64,000 nt of DNA from NCBI GenBank assembly GCA_024400455.1, contig JAKSMU010000001.1:186001-250000 (forward strand). Reading direction: 5' to 3'. Within the stretch, counting starts at the first letter, position 1; each line of letters begins with the position of its first letter. The stretch comes from Bacteroidales bacterium. GTDB lineage: Bacteria > Bacteroidota > Bacteroidia > Bacteroidales > F082. Made by a program: the position numbers and the translations under genes. Below the pieces are notes generated by a model, which was not told the origin of the DNA, did no database searches, and worked only from the letters and a program-made list of their open reading frames with translations. Below, one piece after another: positions 7,941 through 15,667 of the stretch.

Positions 7941-8994
7941 AGAGACTTCCTCGATGATGAAAGGTTATGCTATCGCTATGATTGCTTTGCATAACTTTTT
8001 GCATTTGGAGCGATTCGGTTTCGTCCCGCAAAATGAGAATTCATTTCTCGTTGAACGGTCCAATATCTTTTTTGAACATTTTCAAGATTTTTCATGGTCA
8101 TTTATCGGTGATTTCTTCTCGTTTATCGGATGGATTGGTGTACCCGTGTTTGTGTTTTTGTCCGGCTATGGCTTGGAGAAAAAATATTCGGGAAAAGAAA
8201 AAATGCAGTTTGTCCCATACATAAGGCATAGTTGGTTGAAACTGTTTCTTTTAATGTTGCCGGCTGTTTTGTGTTTTTTGCTTTGCAAATATTTGTTTGG
8301 GTGGGGCTATGCTCTTCGTTGTGTTTTTTCTTTAACATTGTTGAATAATTTTGTGTGTAATGTCATCCCCTTCAACCCTGGGGTTTATTGGTATTTTGGA
8401 CTGACATTTCAATTCTATGTTGTGTATTATTTCATACATAATTTGCCTAAAAATGGAGGAAAACAATTAGCTTATACATTGGGCATTGTGTGTCTAGCTG
8501 TTTTGATGGTGTTTAATCCTTCTTGGTTCCCGAATCAAGAAGCATTTGAATTGATTCGGCATAATTTTGTCGGGTGGATGCCATGGTTTGCCATGGGGAT
8601 TATTTGTGCAAAGGAGAATGTGGGCTTGTGTGACAAAAAGCCAGCACGTTCAGCTATTTGTTTATTGCTTTCAATTATGTTTCTAGTAGTTGCATTACTT
8701 ATGAATCTGAATTTTTATGTATGGCTGTTTCTCCCTTTTGTTGCAATAGCATTTTTTTATTGCTTTTCAAGGGCTGCTGAGAATTGGAAACCTACAAAAT
8801 GGTTGGGTAATTGGTTGGGGCGCTATTCATCGTTTATTTTTGTCGTTCATCCAATTGCAAGAAATATTGTGCTTGAATTGCCATTTAACATGACATTGTC
8901 AGCGCAAATTGTCTTGTATATCGTGTTGTTTGTTGTTGGGGCGATGCTGTATAAGCCTTTGTATTTGAAACTTATGACATTATTTCATTGTTGA
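7927..8994 (+). CDS. Acyltransferase-3 family membrane protein
   Basis: About ten hydrophobic segments span this 355-residue protein. The N-terminal MKGYAIAMIALHNFLHLE carries the histidine conserved in acyltransferase family 3, and LSGYGL follows near residue 80. Members such as OafA and WecH move acetyl or other acyl groups onto sugars at the membrane. I chose the ATG at 7927, which overlaps the previous gene by 14 bases. The frame is open upstream to 7810, but that part lacks membrane character and overlaps the aminotransferase gene. It may O-acylate the polysaccharide made here. Confidence 0.78.
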   Translation: MEISKETSSMMKGYAIAMIALHNFLHLERFGFVPQNENSFLVERSNIFFEHFQDFSWSFIGDFFSFIGWIGVPVFVFLSGYGLEKKYSGKEKMQFVPYIRHSWLKLFLLMLPAVLCFLLCKYLFGWGYALRCVFSLTLLNNFVCNVIPFNPGVYWYFGLTFQFYVVYYFIHNLPKNGGKQLAYTLGIVCLAVLMVFNPSWFPNQEAFELIRHNFVGWMPWFAMGIICAKENVGLCDKKPARSAICLLLSIMFLVVALLMNLNFYVWLFLPFVAIAFFYCFSRAAENWKPTKWLGNWLGRYSSFIFVVHPIARNIVLELPFNMTLSAQIVLYIVLFVVGAMLYKPLYLKLMTLFHC

Positions 8995-8997
8995 ATT

Positions 8998-10335
8998 ATG
9001 AGGAAGGTTATTACATACGGGACATACGATTTGTTTCATCAGGGACATTATAATCTGTTGAAACGGGCCAAGGCATTGGGCGACTATCTAATTGTTGGCG
9101 TTACTACGGACAATTTCGATTTGGAACGAGGAAAGATGAGTACTTGCAACAATGTGATGGAACGTATTGATGCTGTGAAAGCTACGGGATTAGCTGACCA
9201 AATCATCATAGAAGAATACAAAGGACAGAAGATAGACGACATCCAAAAATATGGAGTGGATGTTTTCGCTATTGGCTCTGATTGGGTGGGCTATTTTGAC
9301 TACTTGAAGGAGTATTGTGAAGTGGTTTATCTTCCTCGGACGGAGGGCATCAGCAGTACAATGCTTCGTCAGGAGCGTCCTACGGTAAGGATTGGGGTGA
9401 TTGGAACGGGTAGCATAGCCAGTCGGTTTGTCCCTGAGTCGAAATGTGTGAACAGTGTGGAGGTGGTCGCGGCTTTCAATACGAACCTGCAGGAATGTAA
9501 GGCATTTTGTGACAAGTTCGCCATTGAATGTGCCGATACATTGGAAACTCTTTTCGAAAAGGTGGATTCCATTTATGTGGCTTCGCCTCACTATACGCAC
9601 TATGATTATGTGAAAAAGGCTCTGCTGGCAGGAAAAAATGTCTTGTGCGAAAGTCCATTTGTGTTCAGGAAAGAACATGCAGAGGAACTGTATGGTTTGG
9701 CGGAAGCAAAAGGATTGGTGCTGATGGTGGCACTGAAGACGGCATTCTGTCCGGCATTTTGTCATTTGGTCTCACTGCTGAAATCGGGTGTAATTGGCGA
9801 CATCGTTGAGGTGAATGCTTCGGTGACAACGCTTACTGATGAGACTTCCGAAAAGATGGATAGCAAACGCTATGGCGGTAGCATGAGCGAAAATGCTTGT
9901 TTCCCATTAGTGCCAATTTTTAAACTTTTGGGAACGGATTACAAAAATATCAATTTTTATTCGAAGATGAAAAATGATGTTGATTTGTATACAAAAGCCG
10001 TTTTCCGTTATGATTCTGCGGTCGCTTCTTTCCAAGTAGGATTAGGAGTGAAGACGGAAGGCAATATGGTCGTGTCGGGGACGAAAGGCTATGCGTATGT
10101 GCCGGCTCCATGGTGGAAAACAGATTATTTCGAAATCCGTTTCGAAGACCAAAACAAAAACAAAAAATACTTCTATCCGTTTGCAGGCGAAGGCTTGAGG
10201 TACGAGATCAAGGATTTCGTTTCCGGCATTTTGAGCAAAGATTATTTCTTCAGCAAGGTGTCGAAGAAAGAAAATCTGGCTATGGCTGAGGTGCAGGAAA
10301 AATATATTGGTAACAAAAATTTGTTTAGATTATAA
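8998..10335 (+). CDS. Cytidylyltransferase (TagD-like) fused to Gfo/Idh/MocA-type domain
   Basis: Residues 1-125 are a TagD-type nucleotidyltransferase with the HxGH motif HQGH at 14-17 and RTEGISST at 114-121. They would join CTP to a small phospho-alcohol such as glycerol 3-phosphate. Residues from 130 form a Gfo/Idh/MocA Rossmann domain starting RIGVIGTGSIASRF. The usual EKP motif with catalytic lysine reads ESP (218-220), and the later GG...D.G.. block reads GGSMSENACFP. The second domain may therefore not be a standard dehydrogenase. The gene starts three bases after the preceding stop and is followed two bases later by a licD gene, so the enzymes are likely coupled: one activates the phospho-group and the other transfers it. 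Confidence 0.82.
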   Translation: MRKVITYGTYDLFHQGHYNLLKRAKALGDYLIVGVTTDNFDLERGKMSTCNNVMERIDAVKATGLADQIIIEEYKGQKIDDIQKYGVDVFAIGSDWVGYFDYLKEYCEVVYLPRTEGISSTMLRQERPTVRIGVIGTGSIASRFVPESKCVNSVEVVAAFNTNLQECKAFCDKFAIECADTLETLFEKVDSIYVASPHYTHYDYVKKALLAGKNVLCESPFVFRKEHAEELYGLAEAKGLVLMVALKTAFCPAFCHLVSLLKSGVIGDIVEVNASVTTLTDETSEKMDSKRYGGSMSENACFPLVPIFKLLGTDYKNINFYSKMKNDVDLYTKAVFRYDSAVASFQVGLGVKTEGNMVVSGTKGYAYVPAPWWKTDYFEIRFEDQNKNKKYFYPFAGEGLRYEIKDFVSGILSKDYFFSKVSKKENLAMAEVQEKYIGNKNLFRL

Positions 10336-10337
10336 TT

Positions 10338-11168
10338 ATGAAAGAATTAACGTTGAAAGAATTGCAGTCGTTTGAACTTGATATCCTTAAGGACATCCAT
10401 CTATTTTGTTTACTAAATTCTATTAAGTATTCATTATATGGTGGGTCGTTAATAGGCGCATTAAGGCATAAAGGTTTTATTCCTTGGGATGATGACATCG
10501 ACATTATTTTGCCTCGGCCTGACTATGAGCGGTTTGTTAAGAATTATCATTCAGACAAATTTGAGGTTCTGTATTTGGGTAATGATAAAAGTAATAAGTT
10601 AGCTTTCGCTCGCGTGTGTGACTCGAAAAAGACGAGTATGGTTACTACAGAGCCTTGGACAAACCATAATGTGGGTGTTTGGATAGATGTTTTTCCGGCC
10701 GACGGCTTTCCTGTTGACGAGGTTGCGCAAAAAGAACTCTATGAAAAATCCGTTAAAGTTAGGGAATTGATTACATTTATTAGAAAATCTATGCCCCCGA
10801 TTGATTTTTCTAGAGGTGTTTTGTCGTGTGGTAAAAGGGTAATAAAAAAGGCAATAACGCTAAATGGTGCATCCGCATTTGTTTTGGTTGGAAAATTGAA
10901 TAGAAATATCCAAAAATACCACTTTGGAGAAACACCATATTGGGCGTCTCTTTCGTGCGTTGACCGTCGTCAGATTATGCATAAGCATTACCCGATAGAG
11001 TGCTTCCGAGATTGTATTTCGGCGCAATTCGAGGATACAGAGGTCATGATTATGAATGGAGCCGAAACGATGTTAGGCATTATGTATGGTGATTGGCAGA
11101 AGTTGCCTCCTGTTGAGGATAGAAAACCAAAACAGAGTTACATACATTTTTATTGGAAGGATAAGTAA
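10338..11168 (+). CDS. licD: LicD family phosphotransferase 1
   Basis: The 276-residue protein shows the LicD/fukutin nucleotidyltransferase-fold signature: GGSLIGALRH at 35-44 and WDDDIDI at 50-56, the metal-binding aspartates. It also has VWIDVFPADG near 113 and the C-terminal YGDW...PP element. LicD proteins transfer phosphocholine or related phospho-groups from CDP-activated donors to sugars. The upstream gene likely makes the CDP donor. The substituent is unknown, because no choline kinase or transporter gene is present. It starts two bases after the cytidylyltransferase stop. Confidence 0.86.
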   Translation: MKELTLKELQSFELDILKDIHLFCLLNSIKYSLYGGSLIGALRHKGFIPWDDDIDIILPRPDYERFVKNYHSDKFEVLYLGNDKSNKLAFARVCDSKKTSMVTTEPWTNHNVGVWIDVFPADGFPVDEVAQKELYEKSVKVRELITFIRKSMPPIDFSRGVLSCGKRVIKKAITLNGASAFVLVGKLNRNIQKYHFGETPYWASLSCVDRRQIMHKHYPIECFRDCISAQFEDTEVMIMNGAETMLGIMYGDWQKLPPVEDRKPKQSYIHFYWKDK

Positions 11169-11375
11169 TATGGCCTAATCGATAAATGCTTTTTTGAGGA
11201 AGCAGTGGACGTGCCCTTTGAAGATACTTCCCTTTATGGGTCCAAACATATCAAGGAATATCTTGAATATCGCTATGGCGATTATATGAAGTTGCCATCA
11301 GAAGAAGCACAGCGTGCCGCTGTTCATGCAATGATATTTGATACGGAAAAGGATTATACGGAATATATAAAGTGA
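11169..11375 (+). pseudogene. LicD C-terminal remnant
   Basis: Directly after the stop of the first licD, and in the same frame, a 68-codon stretch encodes a second LicD tail. VPFEDTSLYGSKHIKEYLEY is followed by RYGDYMKLPSEE, the usual LicD C-terminal block. There is no upstream catalytic half. It looks like the end of a lost licD copy joined by recombination or deletion behind the intact gene. Confidence 0.75.
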
Positions 11376-11403
11376 TATCGTGTTAGATTGAAAAAACATC
11401 AAA

Positions 11404-11823
11404 ATGGAAAAGAAATATAAAATCGGTTATACCACAGGTGTATATGATATGTTTCATATTGGCCATCTGAACATTCTTAGGCGGGCGAAGGAACAGTGTG
11501 AAACGCTTGTCGTAGGTGTTACAACAGATGAGCTTTGCTACAAGCGGAAGCATAAGTATCCCATCATCAACGAGCAGGAACGTATGGCTATAGTTGACGC
11601 CATCCGCTATGTGGATAAGGTTGTCCCACAAGTGGACATGGAGAAAATCCGTCCAGTCAAGGAACTAGGAGCGGATGTGGTATTTGTGGGTTCCGATTGG
11701 AAAGGAACTGACGCCTGGAATCAGTATGAAAAGGAATTTGCCGAAGTGGGTTGTGCTGTGGTGTATTTGGACCATACGGATGGTATCAGTAGTAGTGTTT
11801 TGCGTGAGAAAATCAGCAAATAA
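11404..11823 (+). CDS. tagD: TagD-like glycerol-3-phosphate cytidylyltransferase
   Basis: This is a 139-residue single-domain cytidylyltransferase of the length typical for TagD. HIGH is at 18-21 and HTDGISSS starts at 124, corresponding to the RTxGISTT motif. The expected reaction is CTP plus a small phospho-alcohol (glycerol 3-phosphate in the reference enzyme) giving CDP-alcohol and pyrophosphate. It is the second such domain in the locus; the first is fused at 8998. Two domains suggest two donors or a duplicated cassette, because each lies near a licD gene. Confidence 0.87.
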   Translation: MEKKYKIGYTTGVYDMFHIGHLNILRRAKEQCETLVVGVTTDELCYKRKHKYPIINEQERMAIVDAIRYVDKVVPQVDMEKIRPVKELGADVVFVGSDWKGTDAWNQYEKEFAEVGCAVVYLDHTDGISSSVLREKISK

Positions 11824-11936
11824 ATTATCTGTTTAGGTCTTTCCGCATAGATGTCCAATACAAAAAAGTATGTGTATCATAATGCTGTGGACACCATCGG
11901 CAGTACATAAATATAAGGCTGGTTCAATAAATTCAT

Positions 11937-12297
11937 AAATTCGAGTTGGAGCTGTTCCGTTAGACTCAATCTTTCGGAATCAGTCACTCATCTGGGGACT
12001 TCGGCTGTCGATTGCATTCGCTGGTGGTCGTGAATTCAGAAAAGGGAAAGCGGTTTTGAAAGGAATCCAAGAAAAAGTCGAGTTGAGACCGATGGACAAC
12101 TCTTTGTTGTTGCATAATAATGACGCTTACAGGAGACCAACAACGAAAAATGCTATACAGTATGTTTTCAGATGGTGTTATACGTTTATGCCTTATGATT
12201 TGTTAGAGAAGATTTTTTTTTCGAAAATGATCATCCTAAACTCAGAATCGTTTTGAGAAAAAGTGCTAGGGTTGTCTCTGCTTTATTAAAATTGTAG
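11937..12297 (+). pseudogene. Unidentified gene remnant with a T-run frameshift
   Basis: A frame opens after a TAA near 11936 and runs without a stop to a T9 run at about 12213. Shifting frame at the T run continues a sensible sequence (ENDHPKLRIVLRKSARVV) to a TAG at 12295. The joined product is about 118 residues, basic at its end, with no start matching a known family. It looks like the C-terminal part of a lost glycan gene. The bases from 11824 to 11936 hold nothing I recognise. Confidence 0.5.
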
Positions 12298-12331
12298 GAT
12301 TTCATTATGTTGTTTATTTGAATATGTTGTT

Positions 12332-13153
12332 ATGGAAAAAATGACATTAGAAGAAATACAGAGTGTTAGTTTGGATATATTGAAAGATGTTCACGCATTT
12401 TGTGTAAAAAATAATATCCATTATTCGTTGGCATATGGAACGCTTATTGGCGCAATTCGTCATCAAGGTTTCATTCCATGGGATAATGATATAGATATCG
12501 TTATGCCTCGTTCAGAATATGAAAAATTTATCCATTCGTATGAGTCTGATAAATATCGTTTGTTTTTCCATCAAAAAGATAAAAATACGGATTGTCTTAT
12601 TGCATATGCTAGAGTATGTGACTCCAAGAAAACTATTTCGCCTAATCAATGTTGGACAAAACAATCATGTGGCGTGTGGATTGATGTCTTTCCTTTGGAT
12701 GGGGTGCCAGAAAACTACTTGGAATTTCAAGATTATTATCGAAAACTTTGTTCGATGCATCGTCCGGAATCACGATTCAGATTAAGGTATGTTTCGATTC
12801 GGTATAAAGAAGGTTTTATGCATAAGATAAAACTGCCTTTTAGAAAGTTGTTGTTGGCAAATAAGAGAAAAGGGCATGAGTTTGAATCTGAATATATCAG
12901 AGAAATATCCAGTGTTGACGCAAATGCTACGGGCTATTGCTCTCAATTAGCTGTTTTGGATAATGGTCCGGTAGAACATATACCTTTGGAAGACATCTCT
13001 TCGTTTGAGTTGCGTCGTTTTGAAGATGCTGATTTTTATGTAATGAAGGGGTGTGATCATGTGCTTAGGATGGTGTATGGCGATTATATGAAAATGCCTT
13101 CGGAGGAGAATAGGATTCCTAACGATTCGTATTTGAAATTTTATTGGAGATAA
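12332..13153 (+). CDS. licD: LicD family phosphotransferase 2
   Basis: The 273-residue protein is clearly paralogous to LicD 1; both share a VCDSKKT block and VWIDVFP. The signature GTLIGAIRH is at 36-44, and the aspartate motif reads WDNDIDI at 50-56, with asparagine replacing the second acidic residue while the DID pair is kept. The C-terminus has MVYGDYMKMPSEE. The likely role is transfer of a CDP-activated phospho-group to the glycan. It follows a gene remnant and starts a two-gene licD pair. Confidence 0.85.
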   Translation: MEKMTLEEIQSVSLDILKDVHAFCVKNNIHYSLAYGTLIGAIRHQGFIPWDNDIDIVMPRSEYEKFIHSYESDKYRLFFHQKDKNTDCLIAYARVCDSKKTISPNQCWTKQSCGVWIDVFPLDGVPENYLEFQDYYRKLCSMHRPESRFRLRYVSIRYKEGFMHKIKLPFRKLLLANKRKGHEFESEYIREISSVDANATGYCSQLAVLDNGPVEHIPLEDISSFELRRFEDADFYVMKGCDHVLRMVYGDYMKMPSEENRIPNDSYLKFYWR

Positions 13154-13158
13154 GTATT

Positions 13159-13830
13159 ATGAAAGAAAGAACGATAATTATTGATGGGAAACCGTTTACC
13201 TATCAAGATGAAGTTGGCGACCCATATGTGTTCGATGAAATGAACGCCGAAGATGGGAAACAATTGTTGAAGTTCACCAAGAATCTTTTTGACGAATTGA
13301 AGCTTGATTTCTTCTTGGTTTACGGGACTTTACTTGGAGCAGTGCGTCAACAATCTATTATTCCGGGAGATGATGATGTGGATATAGCTGTCGTTGACGA
13401 ATACAAATTGTTCGCAAGTCTCCCTTGGCTTTACGAGAAAGGATTGTATATTAATAGGATTTTTCCTGGCGCGCTGTATTCGTTCCATACCAATAGAAAA
13501 GGTCATATAGACGTTTATATATTGAAAGATTTTGAAAAGGGCCTTTGGTCGATAAGATGTAAAAGTTTATGTGGACATGCTGTCCCGGGGAAGTACTTCA
13601 ATGATTTTTCTTCAACTCCTTTTTTTGGAGAAGAATTTCCATGCCCCGCAAATCCGGAAAAACTTTTGGAATGGCACTATGGAAAGAATTGGAAAATTCC
13701 TCAAAATAAAAAAGGTATTGATGATGTCTTTTTAAGAAGAGCGGTCCTGAAAATTCAAAATTTGCCAAGAAGAATCAAAAAAAAGATAAGAAAGATACTG
13801 GCAAAGAATAATGCTATTTGCATTATGTAA
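13159..13830 (+). CDS. LicD/fukutin-like protein 3
   Basis: The 223-residue protein has the nucleotidyltransferase motif GTLLGAVR at 56-63 and GDDDVDI at 70-76. Its sequence is otherwise distant from the two neighbouring LicD proteins and it lacks their WIDVFP block, having HIDVYIL instead. This is the fukutin-like branch. The C-terminus keeps HYGKNW.IP, an equivalent of the LicD tail. I chose the ATG at 13159, because the frame upstream to 13144 overlaps the previous gene. The function is probably a phospho-group transfer. Confidence 0.78.
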   Translation: MKERTIIIDGKPFTYQDEVGDPYVFDEMNAEDGKQLLKFTKNLFDELKLDFFLVYGTLLGAVRQQSIIPGDDDVDIAVVDEYKLFASLPWLYEKGLYINRIFPGALYSFHTNRKGHIDVYILKDFEKGLWSIRCKSLCGHAVPGKYFNDFSSTPFFGEEFPCPANPEKLLEWHYGKNWKIPQNKKGIDDVFLRRAVLKIQNLPRRIKKKIRKILAKNNAICIM

Positions 13831-13853
13831 TGGTATAGAAACAATAGTTTATT

Positions 13854-13910
13854 ATGACAATAGCAATAGAATTTAATAACATATTCAAGCAAACTTTTAG
13901 ATGCATATAA
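13854..13910 (+). pseudogene. Duplicated 5' end of wzt
   Basis: ATG at 13854 opens MTIAIEFNNIFKQ and then hits a stop after 18 codons. The intact wzt gene 509 bases downstream begins MSIAIEFNNVSKQ, and the two stretches match in about 32 of 39 bases. This is a displaced remnant of a wzt start, left by insertion or recombination. Confidence 0.72.
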
Positions 13911-14362
13911 TGGGTTTGGGCAAATCCAATGACGAAAAGTTTGCTTTTAGGGCGTTTCTATAGTGTGGAAAGAATTTTTTTTTGTTGTTGTAAAGCATGA
14001 CTGTTTTTTCGAAAATGTATTTTTCTCGCTTGATGTCGGTTCCTGTTGGTGGAGTAAATTAGTTTTTTTTTGGGGGGGGTATGTTTTGCAAAATTGTTAG
14101 GATATCAAAACGCATTGTAAATAAGGATGGTGACAATTCTGATAATATTCGGTTAGTAAACGATTTGGCCAATTCTCCTAAGCTGATGAATGAGTTTATG
14201 GCTCAACCGCGCTTACTGCCAACTGCGGAAGAATATATTTCTTATTGTATGAATTTGATAGAGAAAAGAATATCAGAGCTGATGAAGTGATTTTTTCTAA
14301 ATTTCTTCATTATAAAGTATCATCTTATAGTAATTTATAGTTGAAAATCTCCAAATTGTAAA
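13911..14362. other. Spacer with T9G8 run and a small possible remnant frame
   Basis: A T9 run followed by G8 (14063-14079) sits one base before an ATG at 14081, which opens a 69-codon frame ending at 14290. That product (EFMAQPRLLPTAEEYISYC in its second half) is not recognisable and may be the tail of a lost gene. There are no other signals before wzt. Confidence 0.45.
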
Positions 14363-15637
14363 ATGAGTATAGCAATTGAATTTAACAACGTATCGAAGCA
14401 ATACCGCTTAGGCCTTGTTTCGACTAAGACATTGAGCCACGACATCGACCGTTGGTGGAAGGTGAACGTGATGCACAAGGAAGACCCATATCTGAAAGTG
14501 GGTTCTGTCAATGATCGTTCAACAAAGGCCGACAGTGAATATGTTTGGGCTTTGAAGAACATAGATTTTAAGGTTGAGCAAGGCGACGTGGTCGGCATCA
14601 TCGGGAAGAACGGAGCAGGCAAGAGCACACTTTTGAAATTGCTTTCGAAGGTGACAGCACCGACCACTGGTACCATCCGTGCCAAAGGTCGTATCGGCTC
14701 GCTGCTTGAAGTGGGAACGGGCTTTCACCCTGAAATGACAGGACGCGAGAATATCTTTATGAATGGTGCCATTTTGGGAATGACGAAACAGGAAATTCAG
14801 AAAAAGCTGGATGAAATCATTGATTTCTCGGGTTGCGAGCGTTACATTGACACACCTGTGAAACGTTACAGTTCGGGTATGATGGTGCGTCTCGGCTTTG
14901 CGGTCGCTGCGCACTTAGACCCCGAAATCCTTGTGGTGGATGAGGTGCTTGCCGTAGGCGATGCCGAATTCCAGAAGAAAGCCATCGGCAAGATGAAGGA
15001 TGTAAGTAGGGGAGAGGGAAGAACGGTGCTGTTTGTGAGTCATAATATGCCTGCTATAAAGAATTTATGTAATAATTGTGTTTGGATAGACCGAGGTCTT
15101 GTCTTAAAAAGAGATGATACCGAGGCTATCGTACAAGAGTATTTGGCTGATTGTATTCCTGAAGTTGTTGATTCGTTTGATTTAACAGATTCGCAGAACT
15201 TTACAGGAACAGGAGAGTTGAGAATCGGCCATGTTGATATTCATTCTGATGGCGAAATGAACGGAAGGGTGATGAATTCAAAAAAGGCCCTATTGACTGT
15301 TGAAATCAGAAATCCATATCATTTAAATGGAGCGGTTGAATTAGCCGGAAGATTCCGTACCATGGATAACCAATATGTCTGTTATTTTGGTTCAAGGTTG
15401 AAAGAAAAAATTTATCATATTCGTCCAGAAGACGAAAGTATTAAAGTTTCTGTTGAATTTGAGAGTCTGCCATTGGTCGCGAATCGATATACGTTGGGTT
15501 TTGAGATAAAGTTTAATGGGGAGATTATTTATTATATTGACCGCGTGGCTCCGTTCCAAGTTATTGATGATGATTTCTTTTCCTGTGGCATTATCGATAG
15601 AAACGGAGTTATGCTTGTAAAGCAAGATTGGAAATGA
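14363..15637 (+). CDS. wzt: Wzt ABC transporter ATPase with C-terminal extension
   Basis: Residues 60-245 are the ABC ATPase: Walker A GKNGAGKST at 81-89, signature YSSGM at 169-173, Walker B ILVVDE at 189-194 and the switch histidine in SHN at 226-228. The 170-residue C-terminal extension matches the position and size of the Wzt carbohydrate-binding domain, which recognises a modified non-reducing end of the polysaccharide before export. With wzm at 5945 it forms an ABC exporter for an O-antigen or capsule-like glycan. The extension suggests chain termination by a cap, perhaps the phospho-group added by LicD enzymes. Confidence 0.93.
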   Translation: MSIAIEFNNVSKQYRLGLVSTKTLSHDIDRWWKVNVMHKEDPYLKVGSVNDRSTKADSEYVWALKNIDFKVEQGDVVGIIGKNGAGKSTLLKLLSKVTAPTTGTIRAKGRIGSLLEVGTGFHPEMTGRENIFMNGAILGMTKQEIQKKLDEIIDFSGCERYIDTPVKRYSSGMMVRLGFAVAAHLDPEILVVDEVLAVGDAEFQKKAIGKMKDVSRGEGRTVLFVSHNMPAIKNLCNNCVWIDRGLVLKRDDTEAIVQEYLADCIPEVVDSFDLTDSQNFTGTGELRIGHVDIHSDGEMNGRVMNSKKALLTVEIRNPYHLNGAVELAGRFRTMDNQYVCYFGSRLKEKIYHIRPEDESIKVSVEFESLPLVANRYTLGFEIKFNGEIIYYIDRVAPFQVIDDDFFSCGIIDRNGVMLVKQDWK

Positions 15638-15667
15638 TTAAGGTTGGATCTTTTTTTTGACTGGGTT

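Noticed and set aside
12056..12256. 66-codon open frame as a real small gene
   Set aside because: It begins with TTG inside a longer open frame and is better explained as a frameshifted remnant.
6882..13830. Phosphonate biosynthesis cluster
   Set aside because: No PEP mutase or phosphonopyruvate decarboxylase was found; the transaminase alone does not prove phosphonate chemistry.
6882..13830. Classical phosphocholine (licABCD) operon
   Set aside because: No LicA choline kinase, LicB transporter or typical LicC was seen; the cytidylyltransferases are TagD-like instead.
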